Assembly (NCBI GenBank): GCA_030432695.1
Contig: JAUILN010000002.1
Location: 620,001-684,000, forward strand
Source: a bacterium
GTDB lineage: Bacteria; Planctomycetota; UBA1135; UBA2386
Direction: 5' to 3'
Length of the DNA: 64,000 nucleotides
Positions 9,267-17,925 of the stretch are shown here, piece after piece. Every line of letters begins with the position of its first letter. Position 1 is the stretch's first letter. Position numbers and translations under genes: made by a program. Under the pieces are notes generated by a model, which saw nothing but the letters and a program-made list of their open reading frames with translations, ran no database searches and was not told where the DNA came from.

Positions 9267-10637
9267 ATGAGCCTCTTCACCCGCTGTCTTCCCCTCCTCG
9301 CCCTCGCCCTGCCGAGTTCCGCCGCCGCGCAGTTCTTCGAGACCGTGAACGGCACCCAACCCGGCGCAGGCGTCGAGCAACTCGTCTACGACTCCAACCG
9401 CGACCGCGTGGTGGGACTCGGCGACACCGCGACGTTCGAGCACGACGGCATCGACTGGCGTTCGGTACCGACCACTCGGCATCCCGGCGACCGCTACGAA
9501 TATGCGATGGCGTTCGACGGGCACCGCGTGCTGGTCCACGGCGGCGGCACGCCGATCGGACATGCCCAGCCGGCCCTCGCCGACCTCTGGGCCTTCGACG
9601 GCAATGACTGGAACCGCCTCGCCGCCAATACGCCGACCGGCGTGCGCCGCGGCCATGAGATGGCCTGGGACCCGGTCCGCCGGCGACTGGTGCTGTTCGG
9701 CGGCACCGACATGAACAACCGGTTCTTCTCCGACACCTGGGAGTGGGACGGAGTGAACTGGACGCAGGTGGCGCAGTTCGGCCCCTCGGCGCGGGTCTGG
9801 CACCGAATGACCTTCGACCCGGTGCGCAACAGGGTGCTGCTGGTCGGCGGTGCGTTGAATCCGTCGATCTTCAACGACACCTGGGAGTGGGACGGGACCA
9901 ATTGGACCCAGACCGATCCGGGCGGCGTGCCCGCGCGGATCATGCCGGCGCTGTACCACGACCGGGTCCTCGGCAAGACGCTGCTGATCGGCGGTCAGGA
10001 CACGCCCGGCACCGCGCTGACGGGTCAGGTCTGGGCCTACGATCCCGGCAGCCTGTCCTGGTCGGAACTGGTCGTCCCGCCGGGTCGCCGCGCCAACCTA
10101 CAGCAGGTGATCGGCGGTGCGTTCGACGCGCGCCGTGCCCGCGGTCTGCTGGTCACCTGGGACGCCTTCTCCCCGCCCGCGACGTTCGCGTTCCGTTCGC
10201 TCGGCAGCCAATCGGCCGCCTACTCGTCATTCGGCCAGGGCTGCGCGGGCGGCAATGGCGCCGTACCGCGACTCGCCGCCGAGTCGAGCACCCTGCCGAC
10301 CCGCGGCTCGACCTTCACCGCCGAGGTCTCGAACGTCGGCAATGCCACAGCCGTGCTGTTCGGGCTCGGCGTCTCGAACCAGAGCTGGCTCGGCTACCCG
10401 CTGCCGTTCTCGATGGCCGGACTCGGGATGCCGGGCTGCGCCCTCCATTGCAGCATGGACGCGGTGTTCTCGCTATCGGTCGGCGGCCGTAGCGGCACCG
10501 CGATCTGGCACTGGACCGTGCCGCTGTCGAGTTCGATCGACGGGCTGACGTTCTACCAGCAGGCCGTGACGCTCGACGCGACCGCCGGCAATGGCGTGGG
10601 GGGAGTGAGCAACGCCCGCGCGGCAACGGTACGCTGA
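9267..10637 (+). CDS. Secreted Kelch-like beta-propeller protein with shared C-terminal module
   Basis: 456 residues. The signal peptide is MSLFTRCLPLLALALPSSAAAQ, which fixes the start at 9267 rather than nine codons earlier. Kelch-like repeats span about 35-300: 'MAWDPVRRRLVLFGGTDMNN', 'DTWEWDGVNWTQVAQFGPSA', 'MTFDPVRNRVLLVGG' and 'DTWEWDGTNWTQTDPGGVPA', with the repeated D-T-W-E-W-D-G-x-N-W-T and R-x-x-L-x-x-G-G signatures. No catalytic residues of galactose oxidase can be assigned. The end (about 320-456) is the shared module: 'SSFGQGCAGGNG', 'MAGLGMPGCALHC', 'HWTVPLSSSIDGLTFYQQ'. It is followed 19 bp later by the kinase gene, so the two are probably co-transcribed. Confidence 0.87.
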   Translation: MSLFTRCLPLLALALPSSAAAQFFETVNGTQPGAGVEQLVYDSNRDRVVGLGDTATFEHDGIDWRSVPTTRHPGDRYEYAMAFDGHRVLVHGGGTPIGHAQPALADLWAFDGNDWNRLAANTPTGVRRGHEMAWDPVRRRLVLFGGTDMNNRFFSDTWEWDGVNWTQVAQFGPSARVWHRMTFDPVRNRVLLVGGALNPSIFNDTWEWDGTNWTQTDPGGVPARIMPALYHDRVLGKTLLIGGQDTPGTALTGQVWAYDPGSLSWSELVVPPGRRANLQQVIGGAFDARRARGLLVTWDAFSPPATFAFRSLGSQSAAYSSFGQGCAGGNGAVPRLAAESSTLPTRGSTFTAEVSNVGNATAVLFGLGVSNQSWLGYPLPFSMAGLGMPGCALHCSMDAVFSLSVGGRSGTAIWHWTVPLSSSIDGLTFYQQAVTLDATAGNGVGGVSNARAATVR

Positions 10638-10656
10638 CACCCGAGAACGCTCGACC

Positions 10657-12903
10657 GTGGCCCCGCGACCCGAAGACCCCGACGCGCCCGCCGATTGGCC
10701 GCTGCTGGAGTTCCTCGCCCGCTTCCGCGAGGACGAGGCCCGCGGCGAGCGGCGTGCACTGAGCCACTACCTCGCCGGGTTCCCCGAGCACGAGGAGGCA
10801 GTCGCCGCCGAGTTCCTGCAGGTCCGCGCGCTCGACGCCGAAGCCGAGCGGAGCTCCGCCGAGGAGGTGGCGAATGCGCGCCAGATCGGGCGCTTCCGCC
10901 TGGTCCGCGAACTCGGCCGCGGCGGTGAGGGACGCGTCCACCTCGCCTACGACGCGCGACTGCGACGCCACCTCGCGCTGAAGCTGCACGACGCGCCGGG
11001 CTGCTCCGAACTGGAGGAAGCCCGACTGCTGCGCGCCGCGACCATGCTGGCTCGGCTCGACCACCCGCACCTGTGTCGGGTCCTCGACGCGGGGCGGGAA
11101 GGACCGGCGCTCTGGACGGCGATGCAGTTCGTGGAGGGACGCACCCTCGCGGAGGAGCTCGATGCGCGCCGCATCGGCGGGAGACCGTTTCCGGTCCGCG
11201 CAGCCGCTCGGCTCCTGGTCGGTCCTGTCGATGGCCTGCGCCACGCCCACGAACACGGCGTGGTTCACCGCGATCTGAAGCCCGGCAACCTGATCCTCCG
11301 AGCTGGCTCGGATCCGGACCACGCGGCGTCGTGGACCGACTTCGGCCTGGCCCGCGACACCGACGCACGCCACGACCTGACCCTGGCCGGCCATTCCCGC
11401 GGCACGCCGGCGTACATGGCTCCGGAACTCCTCGAGGGTGCGCCCGCCGACGCGCGCAGCGATCTGTGGGCCGTCGGCGTGGTGCTATTCGAGTGCCTCA
11501 CCCTCGCTCATCCGTTCTCCGGCACGTCACTGGCGGCCGTGGCCCGTGCGATCGCAGAACGCCCGGTCTGGTCCCACCCTGCCTGGCGCACCCTTTCGCC
11601 GGATGCCCGCGCGGTGCTGGCTACCGCCTTGGCGATCGATCCGCAGGAACGCTATGCGAGCGCTGCGGCCTTGCGCGACGATCTCGGGCGACTCGCACGA
11701 TCCCAGCCGGTCTCCGCGCGACGACCTGGTCCGATCACCAGGCTTGCGGCCTGGACCCGCCGCGAAACGGGGCTCGCCGTGGGAATCGGTGTCGCCGTGC
11801 TCGCACTGTTCCTCGGTACGGGTCTCGCGCTCGTCGCCTGGAACGGAGAACGCGCCGCACGTGCGCAGGCCGAGGAGCGCGCCGCCCGGACCCTGGGCAT
11901 CGCCGAGTCGATCCTGTTCGACATGGACGATGCACTGGCCGAGGGCGAGGGCGGCGTGGCGATGCGCCATCGGCTGGTGGTGCGTGCCCGCGATGCGTTG
12001 GCGGAGCTGCACGCCACAGACCCCGAAGATCGACGGATCACCTGGGAACTCGCACTCGCCTGGATGCGCGCAGGCGACGTCGCCGGAGATCCAGGTGCCG
12101 CCAACCGTGCAGATCTGGAAGAAGCCCGACATTGCCACGCGATGGCCGAGGCCCTTGCCCTTGGCCCGCTCGCCGAGGACCCGCGCCAGCCACGGCTCTG
12201 CGCCAGCCTGCTGGTCAAGCGCGCGGGCTTGGCGAACGACGACCCGGCGAGCGCCCGCGCGCTCTGTCTTCAAGCCCTCGAGATCCCTCACGACGACGAT
12301 CCCGAGACGGCGCGACTGCTGGCGATCGCCAACACGCAGCTCGCTCAGCTCGACCGCGACGCCGGCCTCCTGGAGTCCGCACGACAGCGGATCACCACGG
12401 CCGAGCGCGCGCTGCTGGGTCTGCGCACCGCGACCCCGTTCCCGACGTCGCCACTCGACCTCGCGGTCGCACGCGACGTCCGAGCGACCATCGAAGCCGC
12501 ATCGGGACACGTCGAGTCGGCGATCGATCTGCTGCGCGAGACCGATGCAGGCCTCGACAGCGACCGGCCCACCGCCCCGGCCCGGACCTCCCGCGTGCGC
12601 GCCTCGCTGCGCATGCACCTCGGCCAATGCCTGCTGTTGGCCGGCGATGACCACGGTGCACTCGAAGCCCTCTCCGGCGTGGTCGACCTGTGGCGCGCCC
12701 GCATCGCCTCGGACCCGGGCGACGGCGGCGCGGCCCGACGCCTCGGCGCAATTCTCGAAGAGCGCGGCCGCGCCCACGCCACGCTCGGCAACGCGCAGGC
12801 CGCGCAGCGCGACTGGACCGACGCAATCCGGCTGGCGGAGAGTTGGGGATTCGAGACCACCGCCAAGCGACTGCACGACCGCCTGCTCCGCGGCCCGCGG
12901 TGA
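10657..12903 (+). CDS. Transmembrane Ser/Thr protein kinase with helical/TPR-like C-terminus
   Basis: 748 residues from a GTG start (10657); no ATG fits upstream of the kinase fold. The N-terminus contains 'LLEFLARFREDEARGERRALSHYLAGFPEHEEAV', the short helical segment seen before many planctomycete kinases. The kinase domain is about 80-345: GRGGEGRVH (88-95), Lys109 in LALK, HRD 204-206, DFG 228-230 and APE 255-257, all intact. The membrane helix is at about 372-394. The C-terminal 350 residues are helical with degenerate TPR-like pairs. It lies 19 bp after the Kelch-type gene. A TACGCT hexamer at 10630-10635 inside the end of the upstream gene could be a weak internal promoter. The stop is followed almost at once by a perfect palindrome. 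Confidence 0.92.
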   Translation: MAPRPEDPDAPADWPLLEFLARFREDEARGERRALSHYLAGFPEHEEAVAAEFLQVRALDAEAERSSAEEVANARQIGRFRLVRELGRGGEGRVHLAYDARLRRHLALKLHDAPGCSELEEARLLRAATMLARLDHPHLCRVLDAGREGPALWTAMQFVEGRTLAEELDARRIGGRPFPVRAAARLLVGPVDGLRHAHEHGVVHRDLKPGNLILRAGSDPDHAASWTDFGLARDTDARHDLTLAGHSRGTPAYMAPELLEGAPADARSDLWAVGVVLFECLTLAHPFSGTSLAAVARAIAERPVWSHPAWRTLSPDARAVLATALAIDPQERYASAAALRDDLGRLARSQPVSARRPGPITRLAAWTRRETGLAVGIGVAVLALFLGTGLALVAWNGERAARAQAEERAARTLGIAESILFDMDDALAEGEGGVAMRHRLVVRARDALAELHATDPEDRRITWELALAWMRAGDVAGDPGAANRADLEEARHCHAMAEALALGPLAEDPRQPRLCASLLVKRAGLANDDPASARALCLQALEIPHDDDPETARLLAIANTQLAQLDRDAGLLESARQRITTAERALLGLRTATPFPTSPLDLAVARDVRATIEAASGHVESAIDLLRETDAGLDSDRPTAPARTSRVRASLRMHLGQCLLLAGDDHGALEALSGVVDLWRARIASDPGDGGAARRLGAILEERGRAHATLGNAQAAQRDWTDAIRLAESWGFETTAKRLHDRLLRGPR

Positions 12904-12909
12904 TCCGCT

Positions 12910-12946
12910 TCTGTCGCGGTCGGTGCCAGGCACCGACCGCGACAGA
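12910..12946. repeat. REP-like perfect palindrome, copy 1
   Basis: 18-bp arms (12910-12927 and 12929-12946) pair perfectly around a single A. The outer end is TCTGTCGCGGTC and the core is GGTGCCAGGCACC. It is followed by the tail ACTTTGCATTGCAGAA, which recurs inverted at copies 2/3. It lies 7 bp after the kinase stop and could also serve as a terminator, though there is no T-run. Confidence 0.85.
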
Positions 12947-13004
12947 CTTTGCATTGCAGAAGCGCTGGGTGAGCAGCGAGGGGACGCGATCGCAGGGAGA
13001 CTGC

Positions 13005-13010
13005 TACTCT
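13005..13010 (+). promoter_or_regulatory. Candidate -10 hexamer TACTCT
   Basis: TACTCT in CTGCTACTCTCTG lies 32 bases before the ATG at 13043, in a gap that follows a palindrome. This is a sigma-70-like TAnnnT pattern; the -35 is unclear. Confidence 0.25.
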
Positions 13011-13042
13011 CTGTGCATCGCCTTCGTGAGGAAGCTCCCGTA

Positions 13043-13978
13043 ATGCACGACTCGTCCCGATCCTCTCTCGCCCTCGCCGCCGTCCTGACCCTCGCCGTCC
13101 ACGCCGGTGCGCAGTCCGGCGACTGCCTCGACCAGGACTACGTTCCCAACCCGGCGACCAACGGCCTCGAGGTCACCGCCAACCAGCCGGTGACGCAGAC
13201 CTTCACGGTCGGTCGCGACGGCCAGCTCACCCGCGTGGAAGTGGCTCTGATCAACCACCACCGCGGCACTCCGACGGCGCCGTTGCAGGTGGACCTGGTC
13301 ACGACGGACCCCAATGGGGTTCCCACCACGACGAGCCTCGCCTCGCTGACGCTGATGCCCTCGGCGGTACCCACGAGCCGCGGCGCGCTGAGCATCGACC
13401 TGACGCCGTTCAACCTGAACGTCCGGACCGGAGAGGTCCTCGGCCTCGCGCTCTCGACCACCGCCGCGCCCGGCGGTGCGACCTATGCCTGGTGGGGCGA
13501 GGCACCGGGTGGCAGCTACCCACGTGGACAGGTCTTCATCCGCGGCACGACGTCGCTGAACGTGTGGGATCTCGCGATCCGCACCTACACCTCCGCGCCC
13601 GCCTCGGCGACCAACTACGGAGCGGGGCATCCGGGCACCAACGGCGTGCCGGTGCTCATGGCGAGCGCGGCGCCAGTACTCGGAACCAACCCCGACCTGC
13701 TGGTCGGTAATTCGTCCGGAGTCGCGACCAGCGGTGCCTTGCTCGCCGGCTTCGCCCGGGCGTCGCAGGCCACTCCCTTCGGCGGCACGCTGCTGGTGCA
13801 GATCGTCGCCAACACCACGCTCGCGCTCCCGGCCGGAGGCGCACGAGTCCCGATGCCGATCCCCAATGACACGTCGCTGTGCGGCGGGATCGTCGACTTC
13901 CAATGCGTGGTGGTGGATGCGGGCGCATCGCAGGGAATCGCCTTCACACCGGGACTCGAGTTCGTGCTCGGGATGTGA
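13043..13978 (+). CDS. Secreted protein, tandem paralog A, with 'NYGxGH' C-terminal module
   Basis: 311 residues. The signal peptide is about 1-23 (MHDSSRSSLALAAVLTLAVHAGAQ), which sets the start at 13043; the frame is open much further upstream but only as a shadow of the kinase gene. The mature N-terminus 'SGDCLDQDYVPNPATNGLEV' opens a beta-rich domain (about 25-185) with 'TQTFTVGRDGQLTRVEVALI' and 'ATYAWWGEAPGGSYPRG'. It resembles generic 'PEP/LPXTG-like' DUF sandwiches, but I cannot assign a family. The C-terminal module (about 193-311) has 'NYGAGHPGTNGVPVLMASA', 'PFGGTLLVQIV' and 'PMPIPNDTSLCGGIVDFQC'. Its neighbour at 14086 is a close paralog with identical architecture. Role unknown; probably cell-surface or extracellular. 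Confidence 0.85.
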   Translation: MHDSSRSSLALAAVLTLAVHAGAQSGDCLDQDYVPNPATNGLEVTANQPVTQTFTVGRDGQLTRVEVALINHHRGTPTAPLQVDLVTTDPNGVPTTTSLASLTLMPSAVPTSRGALSIDLTPFNLNVRTGEVLGLALSTTAAPGGATYAWWGEAPGGSYPRGQVFIRGTTSLNVWDLAIRTYTSAPASATNYGAGHPGTNGVPVLMASAAPVLGTNPDLLVGNSSGVATSGALLAGFARASQATPFGGTLLVQIVANTTLALPAGGARVPMPIPNDTSLCGGIVDFQCVVVDAGASQGIAFTPGLEFVLGM

Positions 13979-14047
13979 CGGTAGTGCGGCGAATCGGGCG
14001 GGAGAGTGCAACACGCCTGGCGGATCCCCGACTGCCCCTTCCAGAGA

Positions 14048-14053
14048 TACGCT
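14048..14053 (+). promoter_or_regulatory. Candidate -10 hexamer TACGCT
   Basis: TACGCT in GAGATACGCTGAA lies 33 bases before the ATG at 14086. A similar TACGCTGA occurs at 10630. Weak on its own. Confidence 0.22.
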
Positions 14054-14085
14054 GAACGCGCCCGCATCCGGTCCAGCCTCCCGTC

Positions 14086-15024
14086 ATGCCGTCCGTTCGC
14101 CGTCTCCTCCGCATCGCACCGGCCACTCTTCTGCTCGCCGGCAGCCTCGCCGCACAGTCCGGCGATTGCCTCGACCAGGAGTACGCCCCCAGCCCGCCCA
14201 CCAACGGTCTGCAGATCACGCCCAGCCAGGCGGTGACCCAGACCTTCACGGTCGGGAGCGACGGTCAGCTCACCCGGATCGAGGTGCCGTGGATCGAGCA
14301 CTTCAACGGCACGCCGACCGCGCCGCTGCACATCGAACTGGTCACCACCGGTCCGACCGGTGTGCCGACCACGCAGTCGTTGGCGTCGCTGACGCTCCAG
14401 GCTTCAGCGATCCCGTCGACGCGCGGCCCGCTGATGCTCGATCTGCGCAGCTTCAACGTCACGGTGCAGACCGGGCAGGTCCTCGGCCTCGCGATGTCGA
14501 CGACCACCGGTGCCAGCCGTGCGACCTACGCGTGGTGGGGTGAGGCGCCCGGGGGCAGCTATGACGGCGGCAAGTCCTTCATCCACGGCACCACGCAGCT
14601 CGACGTGTGGGACGTCTCGATCCGCACCTGGATCGCGAGCCCCGGGCCGGCGGCGACGAACTACGGCACGGGTCACGCCGGCACGCAGGGCGTGCCCGCG
14701 CTGACCGCGAGCGCTGCGCCGATCCTCGGCACCAACCCGAGCCTGCAGGTGGGCAACTCGCTGGGAGCGACGACCCCCGCCGCACTGCTTGCCGGTTTCC
14801 GACGCGCGTCGCAACCCACTCCGTTCGGCGGGACCCTGCTGGTGCAGATCGTCGCGAACCTGACGCTCACGTTGCCCGCGGGAGGCGGCCTGGTGCCGAT
14901 GCCGATACCCAGCGACAACTCGCTCTGCGGCGGGGTCGTCGACTTCCAATGCCTCGTCCTCGATGCGGGAGCCTCGCAGGGGATCGCGTTCAGCCCGGGG
15001 TTGGAGTTGGTCCTGGGGATGTGA
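14086..15024 (+). CDS. Secreted protein, tandem paralog B, with 'NYGxGH' C-terminal module
   Basis: 312 residues. The signal peptide is MPSVRRLLRIAPATLLLAGSLAAQ. The mature protein aligns end to end with the product of the previous gene without large gaps and with most positions identical. Shared strings include 'TQTFTVG', 'DGQLTR', 'GTPTAPL', 'SLASLTL', 'ATYAWWGEAPGGSY', 'PFGGTLLVQIVAN' and 'CGG(I/V)VDFQC'. This is a recent tandem duplication. The C-terminal module starts near 'NYGTGHAGTQGVPALTASA'. The stop codon overlaps the ATG of the membrane CRD gene (TGATG), so translation of the two is probably coupled. Function unknown. Confidence 0.87.
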   Translation: MPSVRRLLRIAPATLLLAGSLAAQSGDCLDQEYAPSPPTNGLQITPSQAVTQTFTVGSDGQLTRIEVPWIEHFNGTPTAPLHIELVTTGPTGVPTTQSLASLTLQASAIPSTRGPLMLDLRSFNVTVQTGQVLGLAMSTTTGASRATYAWWGEAPGGSYDGGKSFIHGTTQLDVWDVSIRTWIASPGPAATNYGTGHAGTQGVPALTASAAPILGTNPSLQVGNSLGATTPAALLAGFRRASQPTPFGGTLLVQIVANLTLTLPAGGGLVPMPIPSDNSLCGGVVDFQCLVLDAGASQGIAFSPGLELVLGM

Positions 15025-17780
15025 TGCGCGAGCGACGCGAAGCCATGCGGATCCCGCTCCTGCTCCTGGCGGCCGTGGTCGCGCTGCTGCTGCTCGCCGG
15101 AGTCCTGTGGTGGACGAGCGACTCGGTACGAAAGCCCACACGCAGGAACGACGCCGGCGAACTGACTGCGGTGGCCCGCGTGGGCGCACTGCAGTCACCG
15201 CCGTCAACGGAAGCGAACGAAACTAGGGCGGCCGAAACGGCGCGGGTCGCCATCGAGAACACCTCGCAGCCTTCCGATCTCGCCCTTCACGGCCGTTGCC
15301 TCGACCCAGAGGGCCGTCCCCTGCGAGATGTGGCGATCACGGTGACGGGCAACGTCACCACACCCCACACCCAGGGCCTCTTCGAACTCGAGTTCGGCAC
15401 CTCCCCCGAGATCGGGCCGTTCGAGATGCTGACCGCCGCCGACGGTCGCTTCGCCACGCGACTCGCCTTGCCGGGCCCGCTCCGATTGTTCGTGAGGTCT
15501 TCGGCTCCCGGCCACGTCCCGATCCGGGTGACCTGCGACGAGGTCCACCCGGATGCGGCGTCGCTCGATCTCGGCGACCTCGAGCTCGAACCGGGGTGGA
15601 CGATCTCCGGCCGCGTGGTCGACGAGACCGGGCAGCCGATCCCGGACGCGGTTCTCCATGCCCGCGGTGGTCGGCGTGTCTTCGAGAAACGGGAGCCGAT
15701 CCGAACGAATGTCGGACGCATCGAGGTCCTGCGTGTGTCCTGGGGCTTCGCCACCACCAACTCGCAGGGGTACTTCGACCACCTCGGTCCGCTCGCCCAC
15801 GACGACGACTTCGAACTGTTGGTCGACGACCACGAAGTCCTGTCGCCCGAGGGTCGAATGAGCGCGGAGGAGACCCCTTCGCCGCTGGAAGTCGTGGTGC
15901 GCCCCGAGACCCTCGATACCAGTGACACCATCTCCGGTACGGTCTTCGCCGCCAACGGAACACCCGTCGCCCACGCCAACCTGTTCCGGCGGGTGGCACC
16001 GCCGTTCGCGACCGAACGAGACGGCGCCTGCGATCGGGAGGGTCGCTTCATCCTGCGTCGACAGGACAGCGACGTCGACCAGGTGGAACTCGCGACGCTG
16101 CACGTCCAGGCACCGTGCCACGAGCCCTGGACCAGCCGCACACCGATCGCCTGGGGAACCAGCGAACTCGCAATCCATCTCGCGCCGGGAACTCCGCTCA
16201 CCGTCCGCGCGGTGCGCGCCGACGACGGCCGACCCGTCGAACGCTTCGGCGTCGTGTGGATCCCGGTGCGCGAGGTCGAGCACGGCCGCCGCGCAGAGAG
16301 CGAAGTCCGTGAAGTCGGCGACCATCCGGGCGGACTCGTGGAGTTCCCGTCGATGACCGCGGGCCGTTACCGCGTCGTGGTCGTGGTGCCCTCGCGCGGC
16401 GGCGACCTCACCGACTCCGATCCGATGGAGGTCGAGGTGCAGCGCGGTGTTCCGGCGTTCGTGACGGTGGAGGTCCCTTGCGTCGCCGAGCGATGGGCCG
16501 TCGTGGAAGACGGCGCGGGAGAACCGATCACGGGAGCGGCCCTCCAGCTCCTGCGCAATCGGGATGGCGAGCCGGTCGAAGTGCGCGACCGCAGCGCCGA
16601 CCGCCTCGCAGCGCTGGTCTCGACGCCCGGCACGCCGGCGAGAGTCCTCGAGGGCACCACCAACGCGGCCGGCTCGTTGCTGCTCCGTGGCCGAGGCGGC
16701 GTCGACCACGCACTCCTGATCCGCGCCGGCGAGCGCACGCCGCGCATCGTCCAACCCGTCCGCCTCGACATCGCCGAGCCGCTGCGCATCGTGCTCCGGG
16801 ACTTCGGTTCGGTGCGTGGCCACATCGGGCCACCCGACGTCGTCGCGCAGCTCGCCGCCGAGGCTGGGGACGCGGCACCGCCGCAACGACGCGGGCTCTT
16901 CGTCTACCTCGTGCCGGCGCGCGGCGGGCAGCTCGTCCCCGACCGCAAGACGTACCCGGATGGGATCCGCGCCGATGAGGCGGGCCGTTTCGAGATCCAT
17001 GACGTGCCACCCGGCGAGTGGATCGCGCACCTGAGGTGGTCCGTCGACGACGGCAGGAGACTGCAATGGAGCCGTGGCCAGAAGATCACCGGCGCCTTCC
17101 CGGTCGTCGCCAGCCGGGTCCACGAGTTCGTCGTCGATCTTTCACGCTGGCGGCGCACGCCGACCACGCTGGTCGTGAAGCTGAACGGCGAGCCCGCAAC
17201 CGGCGAGCTGCGCCTGGAGACCGACCTGCCGTCGTTCCACGGGGAGTTCCGCGATCAGCAGTACCACCTCCGCACGCTGCCCGCGTCCGGTTGCGTGACC
17301 GTCCCCCTCGAAGCCGGAACCTGGTCTGCACGCCTCCAGACGGAACACGCCGGCACTACGTTGTCGCTGCACGCCGGACCGGTCGACGTCGTCAGCGGCG
17401 CAGCCACCACGCGTGAACTCGCGTTCCACTCCGGCTCGCTCGTCCTCCTCCTCGTGAAGCCCGACGGTTCCCCCGCGGTTGGGGTCGACCTGCTCGCCCG
17501 CGGACCCGAGGTCGCAGGCATCCCCGAGATGCGTGGCACGTCCGCGCCGAGCGACGACTCCGGACGCACGCAGTTGGTCGGCAAGCCGGGCGTCGCCCAT
17601 CTCTATGCCCGTCGCCAGCCGCTGCTGGATCGTGCCGCCCGCCGCGCGTGGTCGATCGCTCACCCGAACGCGACGCTCCGCGACGCCTGGGTCGACCTCG
17701 GTCCCGTCGATCTATCCCCCACTCCCACCGGGGAACGCACCATCCGCCTTCCCGCCGAGTGGCTCGAACTTCCCGACTAG
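15024..17780 (+). CDS. Membrane-anchored CRD protein: sigma-less paralog of the ECF-CRD receptors
   Basis: 918 residues. The start at ATG 15024 overlaps the preceding stop; an ATG at 15045 (MRIPLLLL) is a possible alternative. Residues 9-30 are a single membrane helix with basic residues before it, so the remainder should be outside the cytoplasm. The ectodomain parallels the five-gene array at 46166-63091 feature by feature: first CRD 'LALHGRCLDPEGRPLRDVAI', second 'TISGRVVDETGQPIPDAVLH', then 'SRTPIAWGTSELAIHL', 'DDGRPVERFGVVWIPV', 'VGDHPGGLVEF', 'VPPGEWIAHLRW' and the C-terminal 'IRLPAEWLELPD'. It lacks any sigma domain. The coupling with paralogs A/B suggests a surface assembly. A decoy or co-receptor for the sigma fusions is possible; a pure structural role is the alternative. 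Confidence 0.85.
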   Translation: MRERREAMRIPLLLLAAVVALLLLAGVLWWTSDSVRKPTRRNDAGELTAVARVGALQSPPSTEANETRAAETARVAIENTSQPSDLALHGRCLDPEGRPLRDVAITVTGNVTTPHTQGLFELEFGTSPEIGPFEMLTAADGRFATRLALPGPLRLFVRSSAPGHVPIRVTCDEVHPDAASLDLGDLELEPGWTISGRVVDETGQPIPDAVLHARGGRRVFEKREPIRTNVGRIEVLRVSWGFATTNSQGYFDHLGPLAHDDDFELLVDDHEVLSPEGRMSAEETPSPLEVVVRPETLDTSDTISGTVFAANGTPVAHANLFRRVAPPFATERDGACDREGRFILRRQDSDVDQVELATLHVQAPCHEPWTSRTPIAWGTSELAIHLAPGTPLTVRAVRADDGRPVERFGVVWIPVREVEHGRRAESEVREVGDHPGGLVEFPSMTAGRYRVVVVVPSRGGDLTDSDPMEVEVQRGVPAFVTVEVPCVAERWAVVEDGAGEPITGAALQLLRNRDGEPVEVRDRSADRLAALVSTPGTPARVLEGTTNAAGSLLLRGRGGVDHALLIRAGERTPRIVQPVRLDIAEPLRIVLRDFGSVRGHIGPPDVVAQLAAEAGDAAPPQRRGLFVYLVPARGGQLVPDRKTYPDGIRADEAGRFEIHDVPPGEWIAHLRWSVDDGRRLQWSRGQKITGAFPVVASRVHEFVVDLSRWRRTPTTLVVKLNGEPATGELRLETDLPSFHGEFRDQQYHLRTLPASGCVTVPLEAGTWSARLQTEHAGTTLSLHAGPVDVVSGAATTRELAFHSGSLVLLLVKPDGSPAVGVDLLARGPEVAGIPEMRGTSAPSDDSGRTQLVGKPGVAHLYARRQPLLDRAARRAWSIAHPNATLRDAWVDLGPVDLSPTPTGERTIRLPAEWLELPD

Positions 17781-17795
17781 CCGCCCCCACCCGTT

Positions 17796-17832
17796 TCTGT
17801 CGTAGTCGGTGCCAGGCACGAACCACGACACA
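17796..17832. repeat. REP-like palindrome, copy 2
   Basis: Imperfect copy of the TCTGTCGTAGTCGGTGCC-A-GGCAC... element, 37 bp around a central A. It pairs with copy 3 in opposite orientation. The 15-bp spacer contains TTCTGCAGCGCAAAG, the reverse complement of the tail that follows copy 1. Confidence 0.75.
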
Positions 17833-17847
17833 TTCTGCAGCGCAAAG

Positions 17848-17884
17848 TCTGTCGCGATCCGTGCCTGGCAGCAACTACGACAGA
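17848..17884. repeat. REP-like palindrome, copy 3 (inverted relative to copy 2)
   Basis: 37 bp around a central T with core CCGTGCCTGGCAGC. The ends TCTGTCG/CGACAGA are intact and the interior has diverged. Together with copy 2 it makes a bipartite inverted element in the gap before 17926. Confidence 0.7.
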
Positions 17885-17912
17885 CTCTGCGAGCGAGAGT
17901 GGGGGCGAAGGC

Positions 17913-17918
17913 TATCCT
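17913..17918 (+). promoter_or_regulatory. Candidate -10 hexamer TATCCT, placed for a leaderless transcript
   Basis: TATCCT in CGAAGGCTATCCTCGG ends 7 bases before the ATG at 17926. If functional, transcription would begin at or next to the start codon. The same extended motif lies 50 bases before the gene at 5488. Confidence 0.35.
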
Positions 17919-17925
17919 CGGCGGC

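Noticed and set aside
15024..17780. Pseudogene of an ECF-CRD receptor
   Set aside because: The frame is fully open, starts with a proper membrane anchor and is coupled to the upstream gene, so it is treated as an intact sigma-less protein.
12910..17884. CRISPR-like repeats
   Set aside because: Copies are palindromic, irregularly spaced by kilobases and lack uniform spacers; no cas genes are present.
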